From Liolophura sinensis (Eukaryota; Mollusca; Polyplacophora; Chitonida; Chitonidae), in contig NC_088297.1 of NCBI RefSeq assembly GCF_032854445.1, positions 19,727,127-19,791,126 on the forward strand: 64,000 nucleotides of DNA, written 5' to 3'. The notes beneath the pieces were generated by a model. It searched no databases, had not been told where the DNA came from, and saw only the letters and a list, made by a program, of their open reading frames with translations. The translations under genes and the position numbers were made by a program. Numbering within the stretch: position 1 is the stretch's first letter; each line of letters opens with the position of its first letter. Positions 54,460-64,000 of the stretch are shown piece after piece.

Positions 54460-55650
54460 AAATTTTACATAACCGGAAGTGATGCCTGCAAACTGGAAGT
54501 AAGATGTCCCAAAAAGGTCGCCATTTTTTCATTTTTCAAAATTGAAAGACCTCTGCAGGTAAAACAGCCTGGCAGATCTAGAGATGAATTTTAGAGAGCA
54601 AAAAATTAGTCCTGAATAACATGACCTGGCGGTCATATTGGATAAATACCAAAACATTCGACAGATACTTCCTCTCATATCCGATTGACTTCAAACTTAT
54701 CACACGTAAGAACTCTTTCCTAGAGACTATTTAGAAAAAAAGGATGCATTGTGTGAGCAAGTTAGATTTTAGCTGAAACAGCGGAAATGATGACAAGTGA
54801 GGAGGGTTTTTTTTTTATTTGAAGATTCATGCATGCTCCCTGGTTTAGTTTGACGTCCTGGTCAAGGATCTGGTCTTGTTTCTTTCCTGTAATGTGTGCT
54901 GTTGTCACAAACTGTGATCAATGTGGGGAAAAGCGCAGTTTCGTCCATATTTGCAGGTCACGTGGCAGAAAACTGTTTTACAGCTGTAAAGGTGAAAATC
55001 GCAAAAAAGGGCTATATATGCGCTGTATGCATGCGGAAAATCGCGAAACTGTGTTAAAAACAGTGAGGTTACATTCCGTCAAACATTGTTCACAGGTCGA
55101 TTCATGGCTAGGAAGAGTGTCAACTTTCTAATTAAGCTATTTCTATCGCAATGTATAAAGGCACCATGCAATTAACCGGAAGTAACCGTCTTGACCCTCT
55201 GTATCGCTGCTTTAGCGGCTATATTTTAGTAGTGCTTACTTGGCTCTATAAGTTCTATTAGTTTATATAATATATTTTTGGAATCAACTTATTAGGGCTT
55301 TTGCACTTAAAGGTGAATAATGATTTATCTCTACAGACTTTTGAATATTTATATTATTTTATGATGACATTCATGCTTCTGGGTTTAAAAAATGCTGTTG
55401 CTTTTTTTCCAGGTATTAAAGCTTGCTGCAGTGCAGTAGGTTTTTTGGAACTGTTTACGACATGTGCTACATGGTACACAGTGCTAAGTGTCGACAATAA
55501 AGTTATTTTCAAATCTTTATTAAGCTTAGGCATTTTAAAAACGATACATATGCATTTGCAAGGCTACGTGGACAACGTGGATTTACTGTATGGAAGTGAC
55601 AGAGGATAATTCGGTCCAGTGTAAATATACCTACGTGCACCAAAAATAAA
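54460..55650 (+). mobile_element. Possible THAP / P-element-like transposon relic
   Basis: The frame at 54889 reads MCAVVTNCDQCGEKRSFVHI, like the C2CH start of a THAP domain. The frame at 55301-55609 has LKNAVAFFPGIKACCSAVGF, then LELFTTCATWYTVLSVDN, reminiscent of the conserved helix of P-element/THAP9-type transposases. The ets-like word aaccggaagt occurs on both sides (54473, 55176). Frames are broken between the two parts. Tentative. Confidence 0.3.
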
Positions 55651-56625
55651 CAAACAAAAAATCTTTTAGAAGTCCAGGTATCGTTCACACCGGCAGGGGC
55701 ACTATATTTCTTTCAAAAAATCATTCGTTAAAATATCACAGGAATGATGTTCCAAAAGTGAACGATGAGCACCTCATACGTTGTGATCAGAAGTATACCG
55801 CCATATCATTGGATTAGGATCATAGGATGTTGTGATTTTTTATTTGATCTTTTGCCAAAATAATTGCTTATAAATATATTATAAACACAAATCAGGAGTA
55901 AGCCTTCCACATGTTTAAATTAAAACTAACATTTGAACGCCTGCAACAGATGCTTATCACGTAGTGTTCACACAGTAGGATACATGGATCATGGATATTT
56001 CGTTTTCTTTCATATTTCTTTAACAGAATCTGTTATCTGTGGTGTATAATTCACCGTAACCGTCATCAGTATTAATTAATAACTACGCTGGGATAGAGCA
56101 AGCTTTGTGGAGCGTTATTCCAGCAAATATTGACCTATATCGGTTCACCTCTGTGTGATATATATATTGTAAATTGGTGAATATAAAATTAATCAATGAT
56201 TACGCATTGACAACGATAATAATGTTTAGTCTCTGATAGAAAATACGGGCACTATGCCATTAATGATTGGTGACACACTAAAATTCGTGAAATGTTACGT
56301 TGCACATGGGTAAAACTGTCAGAATGTTGCCTGTTTTTGGGATTAAACTGAATTTCTGTTCGATGTTACTCTTCGCCCACATGAAGGATTTCATGGTGAC
56401 AAAATGATCTGATTTTCCTTTCGACAGCAACACTGAAAAATCGAGATAATGCTACATTGATTTTTATATCTTGTGGACAAATATGGAAGTACACAAGGTG
56501 ATATAAAATTTTACCACGTAAAAGATGATACATATTTGTTAATGTTGAAGTTAGACAAATTTACAACATAAATTAAAAAGTAAACCAATGAACTCGTCTA
56601 CAAAATGGTTCGGAATAGTTTTGGG
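55650..56625. other. Non-coding, nothing recognisable
   Basis: AT-rich, no repeat family or coding exon identified. Confidence 0.45.
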
Positions 56626-56627
56626 GT

Positions 56628-56740
56628 TCTCCCGGGCTCTGCCCGCTATCCTCCCACCATAATGGTGGCCGCCGTCGCATAAGCGAAATATTCTTGAGTA
56701 CGGTGTAAAACACCAGTAAAATAAATACATAAATAAATCA
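56628..56740 (+). repeat. SINE 3' half
   Basis: ttctcccgggctctgcccgc, tcctcccaccataatggtgg, gcgaaatattcttgagtacg, acaccagtaaaataaataca. Confidence 0.9.
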
Positions 56741-56744
56741 ATTG

Positions 56745-58680
56745 TGTAACATCACCCAAGGGAGGCAACCTAAGTTATGCATATTCGGGAGTGCGGAGAA
56801 TATTTGTTCTCTCCCTTGCAATGTGCTCAAAGAGCCTACAGATCACAAATAGAATCACATTGTTTCCGATGGAAGTGTCCTGCTTGAAACTGTTTGCTAA
56901 CAGATTTCCCTTAAATGTACTACACATTTATACCTGTAAAAGAGTATACTATATACATTCGCCCGAAGTCTCATACTGCATGTGTAGCATATAAGCAAAC
57001 ATTTAATATAACAATGCTACAATTTATACATAAACTATTTAGGATATGCACTTTTTTGTATTTTATATTAAATAAAGGTTGTGGTCTCCAGAAACTGATC
57101 GACTGGTAATGCCAGTCCGGATTTGTCAGGATTATAAAAACGAATGTACTCCATTACGCTTAAAACCAGGTTAATGCTACACGATGTGAACCATTTCTAC
57201 TTGTGCCTGTTTTCTCCTCTAAGCTAAAATGTGACTCGCTTCTAATGATGGTTGCTATAAAAAATTCAGTACGGAAAGACTGAGGAGGACTCGTTCTGCT
57301 GCTGTCATTTTTACAAACTCAATAACGTTCATTGCTGATAATTTAAATGTCAGGCAATCAGCCGTCGCTTTTATGTGGGAATTATAAGAACGACAGTGAA
57401 TTGATAATAGGTGGGTAAAAACAAAAAATGACAGATGCAATTTCCGCTCTTTATTGACAGAGTGTTTTTAAAACATGATTGATAGCACTAGTTTCAGGTA
57501 CTACATCACAATTTCAGATTGACATTTCAAATCCCCAGATTATTCGACAGGTTATTGAAATGTCGTTAAATTATGAGTAGGAATCCATGCTCTCGGCTGT
57601 CGTGATTTTGTCTCAAATTGACAAAACGAATTTGTCACTGGAAACAGATTTAACGTCAAAAAGAGTATCAATTTAACCAACTGGTTGGGAAACTTAATGG
57701 TTCAAATGTGTCTTATCGGACGCCTAGCCTTTAACAGTTCCGATAAGCACAAACAGAACCTTTTATGGGCGTAAACGTTATCCCTTATTCACTGTCATTT
57801 GCTTTAAAAGAGAATTGCACACTCTCAATTGGCTTGAGGGTCAAACTGAAGGAGAAAAAATTTCAGAGCGCAGAAAGAAACTTAACATTTGACCAGAAAT
57901 GTGGAATACCATAAAGGTAAATTGTATGAAGCAATATGTGAGAATGGGTCAAACTAGATAGTAGTTTCCATCCATTAATTTGTATGATTTTGTCCAAAAA
58001 CGAAAGGGAGAGTTACTTTTTCCACCAATAAACACATCCCATACCATTGGAGGCCAAAACACAAGGCAAAGTAATAAGGTGCGGAATGTTCCAAAATGGA
58101 CAACTACAAGATTCCGTTTAATTTAGTCCTAATAGTTTCTGTCTATGTTTACTATTTTTTATAAATAGAATTCTACTGTACAATTCAGTTTGTGCACAAT
58201 TTGAAATCAATAAAAATGCAAGTCTTTAAAAAAAGCTCTGAAAAGGTGGCCAATACCTATCAGTGTACAAACGAGCTAGGGACTATAATACCCGTGTTTG
58301 GTCGCCTTCTTGTTGGTGACAATCATGAATCCAGGCAGTCTTTCTAGGGCGATCACCTGCTCACAGATGTAGGTGTTACTTTCATTTACTACGCTATTGG
58401 AAAACACATCCTGCTGCGTAACTAGACAGGAGGGAGTGAAATTAACGTGTTTTCATACATGAAATACTGTGGATGGCTAAACCCTAAATGCCATGGACTT
58501 TTGTAGTTTCCTACTTGACCTTCCATTCGTCTGGGAAATCACAGCGGGTGTTTCTAGACACTGTAGGATTACGACTCAGAGAGAACCAGGTCTGATTGCT
58601 AACATCCTTCTTCTGGGCGAAAAAAGAAAAGAGAGAGAGAGTTGGATTCAGTGTTTGGAGTGAGTCCTGACCTGAGACGT
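56745..58680. other. Non-coding, nothing recognisable
   Basis: No exon with supporting splice sites or homology. Small open frames here have no recognisable content. Confidence 0.45.
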
Positions 58681-58689
58681 CTACTCAAT

Positions 58690-58920
58690 TTGTAACTAAC
58701 AATGGCTGCATTTCTTTTGTCTAATTGTGCTTAAGCCATGAGGTTAGGAGAGCGTAGATGTTGTTACTTTTTAACCATGTACTCGGTCCTAACTGAGATA
58801 AATTCACAAGCACTCGGACCATTGGTAATACCTGTGGCAATATTGTGACAATAATTATCACACTGTCGTCACGGCTGTGATTTTACATTCTGTGATGTAG
58901 CCGTCGTATTGAAAATATTT
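58690..58920. repeat. Unclassified dispersed repeat copy
   Basis: gtgcttaagccatgaggtta + ggag, tgttgttactttttaa, then attatcacactgtcgtcacg. Partner pieces lie at 60125-60200 and in the receptor intron at 41690-42450. Confidence 0.55.
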
Positions 58921-59252
58921 GTTTAGCCTCTGTTTAAAACCGTAATCCAGATTTTTTTTAACGATTTGGCGGCAATCAACTTTATGTGTGATGGAAACCC
59001 CCATGCCAGACCTTACTGATGACTTCAAACCCCCCAAAACAAGAGCTGGATTTTAATACCTAACCTATAGTCATAACGCCACCGAAGCGGTCGCTATGTC
59101 ATCAAGCAACATTAAAATAAATATTTTATGTACTCAAGAAACACTGCTATCAGAATTTTGTTACGTCACATTCTTTAACTCCAATAAGGGACGTCACCGC
59201 TGTTAAAACTCGGAAATGCTATAACTCTTGTAGAACCTATTTTAAATGAACA

Positions 59253-59500
59253 GGGGCACGCCAGCACAGTGCAATGACCCAGGGGCCTCTCACCAATGCG
59301 GGCGCTCCAAGTTTAAGTTCAGCTTATGCTGGCTTCCTCTCCAGCCTTACGTGGGCAGATCTTGCGGCAACTTGCGGATGGTCGTAGGTTCGCCACTGTC
59401 TCTGCCCGGCTTCTTCCCACCATAATGCTGGCCGCCGTCATATAAGTGAAATATTCTTGAGTTCCGCATAAAACACCAATAAAATAAATAAATTTAAATG
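59253..59500 (+). repeat. tRNA-headed SINE, full length
   Basis: Head acgccagcacagtgcaatga + cccaggggcctctcaccaat, body, cgtcatataagtgaaatatt, tail aaataaataaat. Confidence 0.92.
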
Positions 59501-59949
59501 TATATATACTAAAGTATTTTGCATTAACGTTTCGAAAATTACTTCTGGAACTGATCAAGGTAAGCTTGAATATCGGTTAAGCGTTATCTATTCCTAATGT
59601 GAATGTCGCCCAATACTACATTTTGTTACGCTGATAACAGTGATGAAATCGACGATTCATGCAAAAATCGAACAGAATTCCCACCAAAAGAGTTCTAATC
59701 TCTGCAAATACACCGAATGTATAATTAGTACGCCTGACATGCACTGGTATTTGAAATGGAACATATGGCCGTATAAAATGTTTCCGTTACGCCTCAATGA
59801 CAAAAACCCCAGTCACGGGCCACAATCGATACTATACTGTTAATGACATCCACATACATGGCGGGGTTTGGGCGGATTAAACGAAGCAAGATCAAAAACG
59901 TGGAGACGCCAAGTTTCGTGTTTTATTGATGCGAGTCTCTCGTATTTGC

Positions 59950-60230
59950 CTTCGTGTTCTGGATAGATTAATGAAGTAATAATTATCACATCTACTGGTG
60001 GACTAAGCATCCTTCTTGTATTGATTTATTGTGATTGTATTCTGAATGTTATAAAAACACAGCATTTTGAGTACTTCCAGACCAGTGACGTCATATAAAT
60101 TGTAACTGATATCCATTATTTGCCTAATTCTGCTTAAGACACAGTGTTAGGGGACGTGTCTGTTGTTACTTTTTAAGTATATACTTGCTGGTGGAATAAA
60201 ACCCCAACTGAGGTAAAGGACCTGGTATGA
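59950..60230. repeat. Unclassified dispersed repeat copy
   Basis: cacagcattttgagtacttc + cagaccagtgacgtc, then tctgcttaagacacagtgtt + agg and tgttgttactttttaag, matching 41887 and 58735. Confidence 0.5.
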
Positions 60231-60481
60231 AAAGGCGGGAAATCGACCCCAATGCAAGAAACTGTGTCCTTGAAGAAGCGAAATTGACTATACTGATACA
60301 CTCATGAGGCTAGTTCTTTTTCCAGTTCTTTTACTTCTCTTTTCCGGTTATATGGTAAGCATGCAACTTACAAAGCTCCAAAAGCATGTACCGAGGGAAT
60401 GCATAGGTAATAAAATCAAAATATGGTGGCTTGGTCCACACTGAAATATCTTTTTTTATGCATTGGACACTGTAGAGTGCG

Positions 60482-60503
60482 GAGGGGGGGGGGGGGGGGG
60501 GGG
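60482..60503. repeat. Poly-G tract
   Basis: About 20 consecutive G after ggaggg. A similar tract lies at about 4914-4934. Both could form G-quadruplexes or reflect assembly-prone homopolymers. Confidence 0.9.
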
Positions 60504-60732
60504 TTGCTCCACAAAGGTAACTTTCTGAAAAATTCTAGAACACAACACACAGTTATGCAACAATTAGTTAAATACATATATTGGAAATGTTCAGCTTTAA
60601 TGTCTGTGATAGCTAGAGGGCCACGTGTGCTCTCAACCAGGATTTACGTATGATTTTGCCATGGTTGCCACACGTCAAGTAATATTATAACTTAGCAATT
60701 ATCCATTACAATGCATACTTCAAACTTGTAGC

Positions 60733-60852
60733 AGCGTAATGACCCAGGAGCCTCTCACCAATGCGGTCGCTGTGAGTTTAAGTCCAGCTCATGCTGCCTT
60801 CCTCTCCAGCCGTGTGTGAGAAGGTCTACCAGCAACCTGCGGATGGTCGTGC
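60733..60852 (+). repeat. SINE 5' half, joined directly to the hAT-like copy B
   Basis: gcagcgtaatgacccaggag, aatgcggtcgctgtgagttt, aagtccagctcatgctgcct, tgcggatggtcgtg, then an abrupt switch to caccaaatcttcatatgttg, the start of hAT-like homology. Confidence 0.85.
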
Positions 60853-60856
60853 ACCA

Positions 60857-62407
60857 AATCTTCATATGTTGTTGTTTGAGGCAACTTTTTCTGAACAATA
60901 AAAATCACAATTTTAAACAATTTTCTCGCAGTCTTTTCGTTATTTTCCTGCTTTCTTTCTAATGGAAAGAGTCTGTTCTGCAGTTTGGCTAATTAGGGGT
61001 CCAAGCTATTTCCTAGGGGGATTCCTAGATAGGATTATTATTAATCGTAAAATTGCAATATCTCAAAAGCTATAAAAGGTAGAAATAACAAATTTGTAGC
61101 GTCTTAATAAGGAACATATGAAGCAAATTTTCATTTTTCGTTCTATTCCACAAGTCTCATGATTTAGCGACCATTTTGAATTTTATTGATAAGCTAAAAC
61201 AAATATGTTTCTCTAAAACGGTTAAACCCATAAATAAACTTACTTTATAAACTTTACGCTTGCACTTATTAGGTGGATCGCCTTATCCATATTGTAAAAG
61301 ACTTCTAGATTGGTGTGAAAATAAGGCCAAAACTTACCAATGAACTGGCTCAAAATTAGGTCAGTTTTCAAAACTGCTTAAAATCTTACAACAAACACAC
61401 TATCTGGTGTACATCATGGTTATAAATCTCAAGAATTTTTTTTTCGGAATTTGTGTTGTTTTCATGTCATGACTAAATAAACCACCAAAATTTTACAAAA
61501 CCGTCCTGTGTAAGTAACACGGGAGCTTTGAGCTAGACTGCATGAAACCACTGACTGCTCTCTACCGTGGGAACGGGCGTTAGTCCTGCAACAATGCATT
61601 ATCTCTGTCTTCTGCTCTGGGGCACCAACTTCATAACAATGTATTCTTTCTGCCTTTGTCCTCGGATACAGCATAAAACCAAAGCCGCCTAATCTCTATT
61701 CTAGTCTTCAGTACCTAGCCAAGTGTAAATGATGCTTGGCAGTGTAGCGGTCGTCGTGTAAGTGAAATATTCTTGAGTATTGAGTATTCTTGAATCAAAT
61801 AAAATAAATAAATAAATCAAATCCAGTTAATTTCGTGGTTTTTTTTTTCAACCATTATCATGAACTTTGTAGACATCAGGCTACCAGAGGTCGCAAAAGT
61901 CTAGTCGCGTGAACCCCGGCAATTCCATATGGTTTCACTTGTCTCTTTAAAGAAACATCATCTGATTCTTGCTTTGCTTATGTTTTCTATGTTTTACACT
62001 CCTTCCTAAAGACTTCATGTCTGTAGTTACTTAACATTTTGAGTTTTGGCCTGTTGATGGCACACCAAACATTTCACAGTCTTTGCGCATCGATGTTTCC
62101 TTGTCTACTTTATACATTAACCAGGGGTGCTCAGAACTCCACATTCGCAACACTTCTGTCGACCTCGACTTCGACGATCAACATTCATATCTTCATCTGG
62201 GTTTTCAAGATGGCTTTTCTTGTTTAACTTCAGCGAATCCAACTTCAGATACACTGTCTTTCACCGTGTCATCTTTAACATACCTGATTTCCTTTTCGGC
62301 ACATTTTTCAACAATACTAGGTTTGTTCACATACCACTGGTGAAAGATGTATGACACGTTCACCCTTCCAGGCTGCCTTGTAATAATGAACTCTTCTTGG
62401 CATGATA
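60857..62407 (-). mobile_element. hAT-like transposon relic, copy B (partial)
   Basis: Collinear with 36415-37640, for example gttgttgtttgaggcaactt, ttcctagatagg, gttttacactccttcctaaa and caacaatactaggtttgttc. It lacks the catalytic part present in copy A. It has about 200 bp (about 62030-62270) that copy A lacks, carrying a short Cys-rich frame (KCCECG). A SINE tail is inserted at 61747-61826. Homology with copy A ends near ttcttggcatgatac in both. Confidence 0.65.
61747..61828 (+). repeat. SINE 3' end inserted in hAT-like copy B
   Basis: cggtcgtcgtgtaagtgaaa + tattcttgagta, then (AATA)n. Copy A is uninterrupted here (gcagtgtagggttcaaatcc at about 37285), which fixes the insertion. Confidence 0.88.
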
Positions 62408-62516
62408 CAAGTTTAATTATTACGTAACATTTTGTAACCAACTGTCGCTTGGTTGGTTGAGGGGTCATACACATTCATGTTCCATACCTCTCTCACGTGG
62501 ACATATTGTGCGTTGA

Positions 62517-62717
62517 ATGAATGCCTCTAACGATCCATTATTTATCTGTGGGTGGTTTTGTTTGTCGGTGGGGGAGAATACCGACTGCCGAAAATGTCCC
62601 ATCCGAAGAGAGTGCCAGGGAAAAACACAAATCACAACCTTGTGTGCGCGTAACCTTTGCGCAGTAGTGAAGATAGTGATGAAACGAAACACACATTTGA
62701 AAGAAGAACAACCCTAA
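62517..62717 (+). other. Cys-rich frame, possibly a PiggyBac-type C-terminal zinc finger relic
   Basis: A 66-residue plus-strand frame reads ENTDCRKCPIRRECQGKT, then QITTLCARNLCAVVKI and NTHLK. C..C...R...T...C....LCAV...H resembles the Cys-rich tail of PiggyBac transposases. One expected Cys pair is missing and no DDE domain is next to it. Function not assigned. Confidence 0.25.
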
Positions 62718-62849
62718 AGCCGAAATATAAAGACACTCAATTTATTTTATGAAACTCAATATAAAATTTGGCTAAACCTCAATATTCCAATACTTCTCGT
62801 CGTGGTATCAACTTGGCTAGAAAAAAACAGTTAGAATAAAGGGTTGCAT

Positions 62850-62940
62850 TGACTGGTGACGTGACCATTTGCCAGTTATTACACTGTCTTCGCTACTCTG
62901 GTTTTACTCTGTGCTGTACGCCTTTAACGGTTTTCTTTAG
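62850..62940. repeat. Unclassified dispersed repeat copy
   Basis: ggtgacgtgaccatttgcca + gttattacactgtcttcgct + actctggttttactc, related to the copies at 41728 and 7515. Confidence 0.55.
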
Positions 62941-63365
62941 GCTTAGAATTGTATTGCTTGACTGATTGAACATTACCATGGAATTCATTTTAAGGATCGG
63001 GTCATCTTCAGTTGAGTTAGATTGTTTAAAAATGTTCGCCATATTTAACAGATGACTAAGGCGTTGTATGATTAGGCATTGTGCATATGAGAATTGTGTA
63101 GTCAACTTACTGTCCAGTTAAAGAATGAGCCAATTTTGCTGCCAACCCTTTACAGGTAGAAAGAGTAAGCCTTCCACAACATATGATATAATTAAGACGT
63201 ACAGCAGAGATAATCGGTGAAATACTTCCTCTTTTCAATTTACATCAGTTAGAGTTTTACTATAACTTTTCATGCAGTAGCAATCTACACGCCCCATTAT
63301 ACCATGGCCCAAGTAAGTGGAACAAATATGCAGTGATGTCAGTTGTAATTTAATAGACGTCACTG

Positions 63366-64000
63366 TGTTATGTGCACGACTGCCGTCAGTTTCTAAATAT
63401 AGCTTGCCACTGTTTACATATGCTAAGTTCAGGAAGTGCTGTCTGCCTCTACCTTAGAATATTCCAGAATACGCTCAGTTCGGTGCCTGTTTGTTTACAT
63501 CAAGTGTTCAGGAATTTTCTTATTCTAGGACAATTCCACCAGCTATGAAAGACATATGAAAGCAGGTCAAACAGGGGAGAACGGAGAGAACGGAGAAAGA
63601 AGAATTATTGTGAGTATGGATGCTTTTGCTGTGTATTACTTTAGTAGGCCATTTGTGCTGAATTTTGGTGTCTCTATAGCCTCCGACTTTGTTATATCCT
63701 ATCTCCACCGAGCACTTGTTCAGTCTGAACTTGTGTGTTTAATTTGTGATCTTGTATACACAGTGCTTATTAGTACACGGACCCTGTCTGTGGAATTTTG
63801 TGTATATTTCATCATACACTCAGTTATACTGTGGATTGTCCCTCTTGTGGATTTGCCTCTGAGCATTTATGCCTGTGTGATATATATATTGTGGAATATA
63901 TGCGTCCGTTTGGACTTGACACCGTAAGTACTTTTGTATTTGTATAGATACTGCTATCCTTTCTTGTTAAACTTAAGTACTTTAGTATTTGTGTAAGTCT
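63366..64000 (+). mobile_element. LTR-like repeat, copy 2, cut by the window edge
   Basis: Starts TGTTATGTG and follows copy 1 (31810 on) to the last base of the window. Shared landmarks include gactgccgtcag, cgctcagttcgg and tgcgtccgtttggacttgac. The TATA region differs from copy 1. Whether an internal region follows cannot be seen. Confidence 0.5.

Overview
The window is nuclear DNA of an animal, most likely a mollusc or another marine lophotrochozoan. Three things point there: AT-rich sequence with small phase-consistent exons separated by large introns, two recognisable metazoan multi-exon genes, and dense copies of a tRNA-headed SINE whose body carries a 'gtgaaatattcttgagtac' core and an (AATA)n tail, a type I associate with molluscan and related genomes. 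I cannot fix the species. No prokaryotic feature, rRNA gene, convincing tRNA gene or CRISPR array is visible.

Both complete genes are on the minus strand. The first (26974 to 13531, 11 coding exons, 562 aa) is an SLC17 organic-anion transporter of the sialin type. All junctions keep frame, all transmembrane blocks are present, and the N-terminus has an acidic dileucine lysosomal sorting signal. The second (50659 to 40165, 10 coding exons, 522 aa) is a type I membrane receptor: signal peptide, an 8-Cys EGF-like module, a fucolectin-type (FTP/F5-8C-like) lectin domain on two exons, four more EGF-like modules of one exon each, one transmembrane helix and a short tail with one tyrosine motif. Its modules are almost all phase 1-1 exons. 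Nothing suggests that the two genes act together; they share only strand and neighbourhood.

Layout: 1-13.5 kb is non-coding, with minisatellites (3.6-3.9, 10.1-11.1, 11.8-12.3 kb) and plus-strand SINE pieces. 13.5-27 kb is the transporter, whose introns hold several tandem arrays, a foldback MITE, a second long inverted repeat and four larger SINEs. 27-40 kb is intergenic: tRNA-derived SINEs, small MITE-like inverted repeats, an LTR-like repeat (31.8-32.5 kb), a hAT-like transposase relic (35.3-37.6 kb) and an isolated TATA box with heat-shock-element-like motifs (38.5-38.6 kb). 40-50.7 kb is the lectin/EGF receptor. 50.7-64 kb is repeat-rich: an 18-unit satellite of 66/68-bp monomers (52.0-53.2 kb), a LINE 3' end, a possible THAP/P-element relic, a second partial copy of the hAT-like element (60.9-62.4 kb) and a second LTR-like copy running off the edge.

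The observation I rate highest is an intronic minisatellite (about 15.83-16.41 kb) whose 34-bp unit is a near copy of the transporter's own exon 9 start together with its 3' splice site. The intron therefore carries roughly 17 acceptor-like copies upstream of the real acceptor.
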